Below are positions 1-5,984 of a stretch of 6,003 bases of DNA, in pieces. How positions within the stretch are numbered: the stretch's first letter is position 1; every line of letters begins with the position of its first letter. The notes under the pieces were generated by a model that was not told the origin of the DNA, searched no databases, and was given only the letters and a program-made list of their open reading frames with translations. The stretch comes from Bacteroidales bacterium UBA4073 (lineage in GTDB: Bacteria; Bacteroidota; Bacteroidia; Bacteroidales; Tenuifilaceae). The position numbers and the translations under genes are program-made. The stretch is from positions 47,782 through 53,784 of the forward strand of contig DFYV01000154.1 of assembly GCA_002383425.1 (NCBI GenBank), given 5' to 3'.

Positions 1-20
1 TCTGTTGCTCAAAGAGATAT

Positions 21-50
21 AGATTGCTTCGCTTCGCTCGCATTGACGAG
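21..50. repeat. GCTTCGCTTCGCTCG-type dispersed repeat, one copy
   Basis: The sequence runs agattgcttcgcttcgctcg and then cattgacgag. Read on the minus strand it becomes a 'tcaatgcgagcgaagcgaagcaatct' type of word (split here as tcaatgcgagcgaag / cgaagcaatct). Words of this kind (attgcgagcgaagcgaagcaat) are familiar as short intergenic repeats in many bacterial and environmental genomes; that is recalled knowledge, not a search result. This copy reads gcattg where the usual form would be gcaatg, so the outer ATTGC/GCAAT dyad is broken by one base. It lies just downstream of the pepE stop and next to the 19-nt repeat at 54-72, and may be part of the same larger unit. It is non-coding, and a role as 3' processing site or terminator is only possible. 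Confidence 0.5.
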
Positions 51-53
51 AAT

Positions 54-72
54 ACCTTGTTAGACTGGACTC
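54..72 (-). repeat. Left copy of 19-nt inverted repeat flanking the four genes
   Basis: The plus strand reads accttgttagactggactc. The reverse complement of 5985-6003 is identical except for one base (g versus t at the sixth position), giving 18 of 19 matches. The right edge of this copy is two bases from the pepE stop codon, so the repeat begins immediately after the gene. The two copies point outward from the gene block. Nothing resembling a transposase lies between them, so a dispersed intergenic repeat is more likely than terminal repeats of a transposon. Confidence 0.6.
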
Positions 73-74
73 TT

Positions 75-782
75 CTATTCAAATAGAAAATCTAAGTCAT
101 CGTCAGGATAAACTTCACGTGGAGGGTATCCATTTTTAAATATTCGGGCAGGTTTTGGTCCTATTAGCTTAAACTGAACATCTTCGAGCTTAATCATGGT
201 GCCCTCACGAAGTCCAACAACATATACCTGAGGATCCATTACCAAAAATTCCATTATTCGTTGTTCACGTGTCTCTCCTGCATGACCTTCCGGATTGGCA
301 TCAAGGTAGTGGGGATTTATCTGAAAGCGTACCAGGCTGAATGCGCCAAAACTATCTGGTTCGGTTATGGGCATGTCATTGGTAGTACAAATTGTTGGGC
401 AAGCAACGTTAGCTCCTGCACTCCATCCAATATATGGGGTTCCGCCAAGTACTTTGTTTCTTACTGCCTCAATAATATCGGTTTGCTGTATGGTTTTTAT
501 AAGCTTAAAGGTATTTCCTCCACCAACCACAATTGCTTCGGCTTCCTGAACGGCTAACTTGGCATTCCGATGGTGATGAATTGAATCAACCTCAACCCCA
601 AACTCACTGAATCGCTCTTGCACCTTCTGTTCATACTCGTCGTAACTAAAAGTTACAGCAGCCCAGGGTAAGAATAGAACCTTTTTGATGCTGCCCAGAA
701 ATTTTTCGATTTCCTTTTTAGGGTGTTCAAGGTAACCCCCACCGGCATTGGTTGAGTTACTTATGAGTAAAAGTCGAACCAT
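75..782 (-). CDS. pepE: Aspartyl dipeptidase PepE (peptidase family S51)
   Basis: A 235-residue cytoplasmic serine peptidase that should hydrolyse dipeptides with an N-terminal aspartate (Asp-X), a late step in peptide breakdown. The nucleophile elbow GWSAGAN is at residues 119-125, with Ser121 as nucleophile. His158 lies in NPHY and Glu193 in LREGT. These three align, one position shifted, with the Ser120-His157-Glu192 triad described for Salmonella PepE. Asp136 in TTNDMPI and the glycine-rich GGGNTF (87-92) are also typical of the family. Length matches the enterobacterial enzyme (about 229 residues), and no signal peptide is visible, so it is complete and intracellular. The start is an ATG at 782 and the stop is TAG. 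It follows the TPR gene by 44 bp in the same direction and could be read through from it or from a weak promoter at 802-831. Family-level confidence is high; the exact substrate range is inferred. Confidence 0.95.
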   Translation of the reverse strand: MVRLLLISNSTNAGGGYLEHPKKEIEKFLGSIKKVLFLPWAAVTFSYDEYEQKVQERFSEFGVEVDSIHHHRNAKLAVQEAEAIVVGGGNTFKLIKTIQQTDIIEAVRNKVLGGTPYIGWSAGANVACPTICTTNDMPITEPDSFGAFSLVRFQINPHYLDANPEGHAGETREQRIMEFLVMDPQVYVVGLREGTMIKLEDVQFKLIGPKPARIFKNGYPPREVYPDDDLDFLFE

Positions 783-801
783 CTTTTATTTTTTTATGGT
801 G

Positions 802-831
802 TAAATGTACAAAAAGAATCTTACCATCAAA
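802..831 (-). promoter_or_regulatory. Candidate Bacteroidota-type promoter for pepE
   Basis: On the minus strand, TTTG (831-828) is followed after 18 nt by TACATTTA (809-802). The Bacteroides consensus is a -33 TTTG and a -7 TAnnTTTG separated by roughly 19 nt, so only the last base of the -7 element is wrong. It would start transcription about 14 nt before the pepE ATG. The -33 word overlaps the stop codon region of the upstream TPR gene. AT-rich DNA gives such matches by chance, so this is tentative. Confidence 0.28.
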
Positions 832-2764
832 CCTTAAAAGCTACTATAAAAGCATCATCATTAAGTTCAAGGGTTTGCAAAAAATTATTGGCCAACTCTT
901 TTTGTTCAGCAAACTCCATTAAATCAATGCTTTTGACAATTTTACGGATTTCGTTTAACGAATCTTTTCCGTTGCCACTGCCATACAAATATACAATATC
1001 GTCAGGTCGAAGATTTATCCATTGCCCAGCATTGCTAAAAATAAATGAGCCAAACTGCCGGTAGGCCATGTTTTCCGGACAAAGACTAAAAATTCTATTT
1101 CCCTGGAGAACGAATGAAAAAAGCGATATGGTATTTTCCCCCAGCGACTGAAATAATGGATCGGTGGTTACAAACTGGTTTATTTTATCCTGTAATCCTT
1201 GGTTGAATTCACCATGCAGTTGAAAATACTCAATGGCAATATTATATACGTTGATGTTCAATAAATCGCAGCAAGTATTTGGCTGACCATTTAATACCGC
1301 ATAGCAGAAAGTATAGCCCTTATAGCTAAAATGGAAAAAGTAATGATTTTCCCTTTCAGGTCTGTTCTGGAGTCTTGCATCCCACCATGCGGTAAAATAC
1401 CCTTCAAGATTAAACCCTTTTTTTACCATTTCGAGGTTACTAAGGTTTTGGGAAATGTTTTGAAAAATATGGTTACGGAGTAACTCAAAGTTTTTAAGCG
1501 CACTTTTTCTTCTGCGGTTTTCAAAAAACATCAAAGCAGCCCAAACAACCAGAGCCACAATAAAGATGAGGGATAGCAAAAAAAACAAACGTTGCGTTTT
1601 AAGCTTAGCATTAATGGCGTTAATCTCCTGCTCTTTCATTTCAGACTCATACCGTGCCTGGAGTTCCTCAATTTTTTGAATCGACTCGGAGTTAAGAATG
1701 GAGTCCTTGATGGCAATATGGGTAAGTAAATACCCATACGCCCTGGGGTAATCGTTTAGCTTAACGTAGCAATCGGAAAGTAACCTGTTACAATCGCTCT
1801 CAGCATCCTTTAAACCTATCTCCTTGGCCTTTATTAGTGATGCCTCAAACAATCCAATGGCTCGTTTAATATTTCCCTGTGCAAGCAGAACCTGACCCAA
1901 ATTCTTTTGGGTATAACAAATTCGCGATACACTTTTTAGTGATTCAAATATATCGAGAGCGTTTTGATGGTATAGCAAAGCGTTATCGAGCTGGTTTTGC
2001 TTATAGTATAACGACCCTATATTATCCTGTATAATGGCTACGCCAATTGATATCCCTAAGGAATCGTATATTTGAAGCGATTTTAGGTAGTATTCGAGAG
2101 CCTCGTCTAGCTGTCCAAGTTCCATGTAGGCACTCGCAATGTTATTCGATGCTCCTGCTATTGCTCGTTTATTCCCTTTTACTTCATTAATATCAAGGTA
2201 CTCCCTGAAAAATTCTATGGCTTTGGGATAGTTTTCACGGTAAAAATGAATTTGCCCAATGCTATTAGAGGCTATTCCAATTCCTTCAGCATAACCAATT
2301 TGACGGTAAATGTCCAAAGCGTTCAGGTAGTACTCCAGCGCCTTGTCGTATTTTCCCCAATTCCGGTAAATTAGCCCAATGTCGTTTTGAATGCCCGCAT
2401 AAAGTTTTGCACTGTCAAGGTAATAGTATATAGCCGCTGCACTTTCAAGATTTTCAAGCGAAAGCTTAAACTCACCCATTTTCATGTAGCTGAAGCCAAT
2501 CTGATGCAGGGCGTTGGCAATCCAATGGCGTTCCTTTGTGCGTTCAGCAATTTCAATGGCTTTTTGCCAGTACTCAAGGCTTCGTTCGTAATTACTATCA
2601 GAATAAGCTATAGCCAATTCCGACAGAATCCGATACCTATCCGCTTCTGAGGTCTGCCTTTCGAACGCTTGGTTTAGGCTATCGATTGGGGAATTCTGTG
2701 CCATGCCTAAATTGAAAAGCATGGTACATGCAGCATATAAGGCTATTAAGCTAAGCTTTTGCAC
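827..2764 (-). CDS. TPR-repeat, single-TM protein with degenerate SpoIIE/PP2C-like C-terminal domain
   Basis: A 645-residue protein, probably an inner-membrane sensor or scaffold. Residues 1-22 form a signal peptide (possible cleavage GMA|Q). Eight TPRs then begin at about residues 43, 83, 123, 163, 203, 243, 283 and 323, a strict 40-residue period of the long-helix type. A coiled-coil-like stretch (about 360-392, IQKIEELQARYESEMKEQEI) leads to a transmembrane helix (about 393-413) and a basic RRRK stop, placing the TPRs in the periplasm and the C-terminus in the cytoplasm. Bacteroidota proteins of this layout usually end in a histidine kinase, a LuxR-type domain or a SpoIIE phosphatase. Residues about 470-645 resemble SpoIIE (DDIVYLYGSG at 588-597, ELNDDAFIVAFKV at the end), but most metal-binding positions are replaced. 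The start is GTG at 2764; an in-frame TAG six codons upstream excludes a longer ATG form, and the next Met (15) would destroy the signal peptide. Function unknown. Confidence 0.9.
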   Translation of the reverse strand: MQKLSLIALYAACTMLFNLGMAQNSPIDSLNQAFERQTSEADRYRILSELAIAYSDSNYERSLEYWQKAIEIAERTKERHWIANALHQIGFSYMKMGEFKLSLENLESAAAIYYYLDSAKLYAGIQNDIGLIYRNWGKYDKALEYYLNALDIYRQIGYAEGIGIASNSIGQIHFYRENYPKAIEFFREYLDINEVKGNKRAIAGASNNIASAYMELGQLDEALEYYLKSLQIYDSLGISIGVAIIQDNIGSLYYKQNQLDNALLYHQNALDIFESLKSVSRICYTQKNLGQVLLAQGNIKRAIGLFEASLIKAKEIGLKDAESDCNRLLSDCYVKLNDYPRAYGYLLTHIAIKDSILNSESIQKIEELQARYESEMKEQEINAINAKLKTQRLFFLLSLIFIVALVVWAALMFFENRRRKSALKNFELLRNHIFQNISQNLSNLEMVKKGFNLEGYFTAWWDARLQNRPERENHYFFHFSYKGYTFCYAVLNGQPNTCCDLLNINVYNIAIEYFQLHGEFNQGLQDKINQFVTTDPLFQSLGENTISLFSFVLQGNRIFSLCPENMAYRQFGSFIFSNAGQWINLRPDDIVYLYGSGNGKDSLNEIRKIVKSIDLMEFAEQKELANNFLQTLELNDDAFIVAFKV

Positions 2765-2807
2765 CTGAATGAATTTGCCCTAATTTAAGAAAAATGAACA
2801 AAATGAT

Positions 2808-2840
2808 AAAAGATAGTTGGAAAAATTACGTTTGACTCAA
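2808..2840 (-). promoter_or_regulatory. Weak promoter candidate for the TPR gene
   Basis: On the minus strand, TTG (2840-2838) is followed after 22 nt by TATCTTTT (2815-2808), one base from the TAnnTTTG -7 consensus of Bacteroidota. The spacing is longer than the usual 19 nt. It would give a leader of roughly 40 nt before the GTG start. I found no exact TAnnTTTG match in this gap, so this is only the best of several poor options. Confidence 0.18.
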
Positions 2841-2886
2841 CTCTTAGTATTCATTACCAAAAAATGGATTCAATATCCAAAATAAG

Positions 2887-2949
2887 AAATTCAAAACAAT
2901 ATGATTTAAAAGAAAGCAAAATAAGTTTTGATATTGTGATTTTGAATTT
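2887..2949. repeat. AT-rich imperfect inverted repeat
   Basis: The left arm aaattcaaaacaatat (2887-2902) pairs with the right arm at 2931-2949, which reads atattgt, then ga, then ttttgaattt. The pairing is ATATTGT/ACAATAT followed by TTTTGAATTT/AAATTCAAAA, with a two to three base bulge and a 28-nt loop. The arms are almost entirely A and T, so the fold would be weak as RNA. It may be a remnant of a mobile repeat rather than a working terminator. Confidence 0.4.
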
Positions 2950-3002
2950 GTTTAGAATTTAGTGCTTTGGATTTAGGATTTTTAGACAAAAATGCGTCAA
3001 TT

Positions 3003-3030
3003 TATTTTACTATGAAATTTTTGTAAAATA
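3003..3030 (-). terminator. Small AT-only hairpin downstream of the nuclease gene, possible terminator
   Basis: tattttac (3003-3010) and gtaaaata (3023-3030) are perfect 8-nt reverse complements with a 12-nt loop, starting 33 nt beyond the nuclease stop. The stem has only one G-C pair and no clean U-tract follows on the transcribed strand, so intrinsic termination would be weak. Position is its main support. Confidence 0.2.
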
Positions 3031-3063
3031 TTGATTCTCAACTATGAGTCAGGACGTCTGAAA

Positions 3064-5028
3064 TTACTGCTTTATCACCTTCTTTATCACCTTGCTTTTG
3101 TCACTTTCGATTGTTAGCAGGTAAATTCCTCGATGAAGATTGGCGCAATCGATTCGAAAACTTCCGGTAACATCAACCTTACTGTACACAACCTGTCCAA
3201 CCAGATTACTCATAGTAACTGAATATTTATCGATACATTGGCATTCAATTAGTATGAAGTCATTAAAAGGATTCGGAAATACCGAGATGCGCGTTACCAT
3301 TTCATCGGGTACTGCAGTGGCTGGACTAACAGTATAGGAATTTATATTGCTCAACGTCTGTTGCCCCTCGGCATCGTAGGCTTTAACCCGGTAATAAACA
3401 GTAGTTTGCGTTGGATTTGCGGGTATAGCAGAACTATACAATCCACCTGTCCCGCTCATCGACAAATTATTATTCAAATTATTCTCGTTTATACCCCAGA
3501 GCAGAAAAATATTTCCAAGCCTTCCTTCAGGGTCGCTTACATTAGCGTTAACGGTTACACCATCAACCGATGTAGGATTGGCAGGCGTATGTGTTAGGTT
3601 TGTTACCACCGGAAATTGGTTAAGGGCAACCGAAAATGACCCGTTATAGTATGCGGTATCTTGAGAGTTATTAATTGCAGTGATTTTAAAATAGATTGTG
3701 GTTGGATTTGATTGCGAAGCAATTGGTGCACTATAAATGTTCCCATCTGCTTGCATTTCGTAACTTACGTTCATACTTGCCGATGAGTATCCCCAACTTA
3801 GCAGTGCTTTATTTACTGTACCATCGCTATCGGTTATACTTGACGATACGGTAATGGTTTGGCGTGTTACCGGTGATGCGGGCGATACAGTAACATTCGT
3901 TATCAAAGGATTTGAATTTGATGCAGAATCCACGTTGATGGTAAAACTCTGCGGGGTCTGATTAGTTCCATCCGATGCCACCAGAACTACCTGATGACCA
4001 CCCACATCGTTATTATTAGGAGTGCCGCTCAATGTTGCAGTTCCATTACCGGTAGGATTTAAGCTAAGCCAGGCAGGTTTTTGTGATGCCGAAATTGTTA
4101 AGGGTGATCCGTTTCCTCCTGTTACTGTTACATTATATGTGTAAGCCACACCAGCCGTTGCCGATGTTACGGGAGTACTTGTAAAGGTAATGGGGACTGA
4201 ACCACCCCAAACAAGCTGAGCGTATTCCGGGTGATCGATAAAGGGATTACGGTTATGCTGATAGTTGCTGTAAACAACATTATTACGGTCAATCTCCTTT
4301 TGGCTTACCGGGTCCTGCTGATGCCAGCTGAGCAGCAAATCGATATACCACTGTTCGTATGCAGGGTACTTTGTCCCATCAAGTATAGCATTTACTTCTA
4401 AATTACTTGCCCACGAAATTACCAAATCTTCGTAACGCGTTACCATGTAAAAGTAGGTTCGGGCAAAATCGCCCTTGTACTCATCAATTGGCTCAAATAC
4501 AGTTAGAGTTGTACCCGATGCTGTTGATGTTCCCAATTTGCTTCCATTCAGCGATGTCCATGTAACCGTTGAGGCTTCACCAAATATGTAATTGCTCCTT
4601 TTACTGTTAACATATCCATCGGTTGGATATAGATGGAACAAATCAGAATACATGGGGCTTGCCTCATCAAACCAGCTTTTGGGAAAGGAGTGCTCCCTGT
4701 TGTAACAATCGCCTTCAGAGCCATAGTTCCCGCATTGATCTGAACCAAAGGAATACTCGTACGGCGGTGTTCCTCCGGGTATATCGGAGTACATGTCCCA
4801 TACCTTTCCGTTACTTTTCTTATCGGTGTACTGGAATGCCGTCCATAATTCATCGTATGAAATAATACTATGGTTCTTTATGATATTCCACAAAGCCGTC
4901 TTAAGCTCTGCTCCCGTTTTTCCTTCGGCTGTGGTATAGTAACCATTCGGAATTTGTGCAAATACTTGAACTGAAAGGGCTACTACCAATAACCCTAAAC
5001 TAAAAGCCATCCTAATTTTGTGCTTCAT
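3064..5028 (-). CDS. Secreted endonuclease I (EndA/NucM family) with Ig-like domains and T9SS sorting domain
   Basis: A 654-residue extracellular or cell-surface nuclease expected to cut DNA, and possibly RNA, without sequence specificity. Numbering from the ATG at 5028: signal peptide 1-24 (VFA|Q), then an endonuclease I domain (about 28-276) of the His-Me finger type. The key motif is CYNREHSFPKSWF with Glu112-His113, followed by DLFHLYPTDGYVNSKRSNYIFG (split as DLFHLYPTDGY and VNSKRSNYIFG, 129-150) and WHQQDPVSQKEIDRNN (235-250). Next come a putative-Ig (He_PIG-type) domain at about 279-366 containing PAWLSLNPTGNGTATLSGTP, and two related Ig-like domains at about 374-468 and 471-569. A T9SS type A sorting domain occupies 580-654 (VFPNPF at 583, GIYLLTI near the end). 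A longer reading from TTG at 5052 would overlap the upstream gene and bury the signal peptide, so the ATG is preferred. It starts 14 bp after the cyclo-ligase stop, suggesting co-transcription. Likely role: DNA degradation for phosphate and nucleoside scavenging or biofilm turnover. Confidence 0.93.
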   Translation of the reverse strand: MKHKIRMAFSLGLLVVALSVQVFAQIPNGYYTTAEGKTGAELKTALWNIIKNHSIISYDELWTAFQYTDKKSNGKVWDMYSDIPGGTPPYEYSFGSDQCGNYGSEGDCYNREHSFPKSWFDEASPMYSDLFHLYPTDGYVNSKRSNYIFGEASTVTWTSLNGSKLGTSTASGTTLTVFEPIDEYKGDFARTYFYMVTRYEDLVISWASNLEVNAILDGTKYPAYEQWYIDLLLSWHQQDPVSQKEIDRNNVVYSNYQHNRNPFIDHPEYAQLVWGGSVPITFTSTPVTSATAGVAYTYNVTVTGGNGSPLTISASQKPAWLSLNPTGNGTATLSGTPNNNDVGGHQVVLVASDGTNQTPQSFTINVDSASNSNPLITNVTVSPASPVTRQTITVSSSITDSDGTVNKALLSWGYSSASMNVSYEMQADGNIYSAPIASQSNPTTIYFKITAINNSQDTAYYNGSFSVALNQFPVVTNLTHTPANPTSVDGVTVNANVSDPEGRLGNIFLLWGINENNLNNNLSMSGTGGLYSSAIPANPTQTTVYYRVKAYDAEGQQTLSNINSYTVSPATAVPDEMVTRISVFPNPFNDFILIECQCIDKYSVTMSNLVGQVVYSKVDVTGSFRIDCANLHRGIYLLTIESDKSKVIKKVIKQ

Positions 5029-5042
5029 AATAACTGGTAAAA

Positions 5043-5588
5043 TTAATTGCAAATAACCAGGTCAACGGGTTTATCATGCTCCGACACAGGAACCGAGTCA
5101 ATTAGCTGGAACTCATAGGCAACGCCAACCTTAACCGCATTGGTAAGCAAAGGGATGGTTTTGTCGTAGTAGCCCTTTCCTCGTCCAAGCCTATTTCCCT
5201 TGCGGTCGAATGCCACACCGGGTATTATGGCAAAATCAACTTCTTCGGGTTTAACCAGTAAACCGGTATGGGGTTCCATTAATCCAAAGCCTGACCCTGA
5301 TTCCATGTGTTCAACTCCTGTAAACAACCTCAACTCCAGCTCATCGCCAACCACTACCGGAAGCACAATTCTTTTACGGCCTGCCCACTTAGTAACAAAC
5401 TCGTGGGTATCTATTTCATCGGGTAGCGACCAAAAAGCAAGGACTGTTTCGGCCTTTTTGAACTGTTCCATACTTTCAATTTCAGCAAAAACAAAACCTG
5501 CCTTTTTCCTGGCAATATCAGGGTTAAGGTTCAACTTTTTAGCTTTTATAGCTTTCCTTATCTGTCGTTTAAACTCTTTTAAACTCAT
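5043..5588 (-). CDS. fau: 5-formyltetrahydrofolate cyclo-ligase (MTHFS)
   Basis: A 181-residue cytoplasmic enzyme that converts 5-formyltetrahydrofolate and ATP to 5,10-methenyltetrahydrofolate, ADP and phosphate, returning the stored folate to one-carbon metabolism. The family signature GVAFDRKGNRLGRGKGYYD lies at residues 124-142 and supplies the phosphate- and ATP-binding loop. FWSLPDEIDTH (52-62) matches the usual substrate-site segment, and a lysine-rich N-terminus (KEFKRQIRKAIKAKK) is typical of the ATP side. Length is normal for a bacterial enzyme and the C-terminus PVDLVICN is the usual ending (family form 'D.ii'), so it is intact. The start is ATG at 5588 with an A-rich leader and no Shine-Dalgarno sequence. 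It is the first gene of the visible block, followed by the nuclease at 14 bp. The E. coli homologue is called ygfA or fau. I see no functional reason for pairing it with a secreted nuclease. Confidence 0.95.
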   Translation of the reverse strand: MSLKEFKRQIRKAIKAKKLNLNPDIARKKAGFVFAEIESMEQFKKAETVLAFWSLPDEIDTHEFVTKWAGRKRIVLPVVVGDELELRLFTGVEHMESGSGFGLMEPHTGLLVKPEEVDFAIIPGVAFDRKGNRLGRGKGYYDKTIPLLTNAVKVGVAYEFQLIDSVPVSEHDKPVDLVICN

Positions 5589-5803
5589 AATTAAATGTTA
5601 CGAAAAAAATAGCAAAAAGTTTTATTACTCTTAGATTTACAGTGCAAATTCAAAACTTAGTTCTAAAATCTCATTCTTTCTTTTACTTCCCATAATCCCC
5701 ATCAACTCATCATCACATCAACAAATAATTATTTACTAATGTTTAGCACTTAATTTTTCATGGGTTATGAACTTGAAATACAAACACATACAATCTTCGT
5801 GTT

Positions 5804-5895
5804 CTTTGTGAATCCCTTTGAGACCTTTGTGGTAAAAATCCAAATCACTGAATATAACCACAAAAAACACAAAGTAAACTCAAAGTTTCACAAAG
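5804..5895. repeat. CTTTGTG-rich imperfect inverted repeat
   Basis: The left arm (5804-5833) contains, in order, ctttgtgaa, ctttgag and tttgtggt. The right arm (5857-5895) contains their reverse complements in mirror order: accacaaa (5857-5864), ctcaaag (5879-5885) and ttcacaaag (5887-5895), with an extra cacaaag (5868-5874) inserted. The loop is about 23 nt. Sequences such as 'cttcgtgttctttgtg...tttgtggttaaaa' recur between genes in Bacteroidota genomes, in my recollection, so this looks like two opposed copies of such a repeat. It could fold as a long hairpin in either transcript. Confidence 0.55.
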
Positions 5896-5984
5896 TAATA
5901 AATATAAATTGGAGTTATCAATAGTTTGATAATGAATTAGATGATATTTCAATTCATTTGTAAATATTTGATTTATAGAATAAT

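Larger units (their letters stand above)
2765..3063. other. 299-bp AT-rich intergenic region
   Basis: This gap separates the nuclease stop from the TPR start and has no plausible gene in either direction. It holds the weak promoter candidate near its left edge, an AT-rich dyad at 2887-2949, a second small dyad at 3003-3030, and a TTTAGAATTTAGTGC-like run at about 2951-2965. The 9-nt word caaaataag occurs twice (2878-2886 and 2917-2925). The TTTAGAATTTAG style of low-complexity sequence suggests decayed repeat DNA rather than regulatory DNA, but that reading is an impression. Its length makes a transcription break between the nuclease and the TPR gene likely. Confidence 0.6.

Noticed and set aside
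261..557. Plus-strand open frame of 98 codons opposite pepE
   Set aside because: It lies wholly antisense to a well-supported pepE, its product is Cys- and Asn-rich with no recognisable motif, and it is an expected shadow frame.
827..1402. Histidine kinase output domain for the TPR protein
   Set aside because: No H-box with a phospho-accepting His and no N- or G-box of an HATPase are visible after the membrane helix; the pattern fits SpoIIE/PP2C better.
4548..4853. Minus-strand open frame of 101 codons within the nuclease gene
   Set aside because: It overlaps the catalytic region of the nuclease in another frame, and the nuclease frame carries all the family motifs, so this is not a second gene.
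5029..5052. Longer nuclease start at TTG 5052
   Set aside because: It would add eight hydrophobic residues ahead of a classic MKHK signal peptide and overlap the upstream gene by 10 nt. The ATG at 5028 gives a normal signal peptide and a 14-bp gap.
5200..5634. Plus-strand open frame of 144 codons opposite the cyclo-ligase
   Set aside because: It is antisense to a gene with a full family signature, its product is a Ser/Asn-rich low-information sequence, and it ends in a lysine/tyrosine run read from the AT-rich upstream DNA.
5804..5895. CRISPR array
   Set aside because: The repeated words are only 7-9 nt, occur in inverted rather than direct orientation, and there are no regular spacers.
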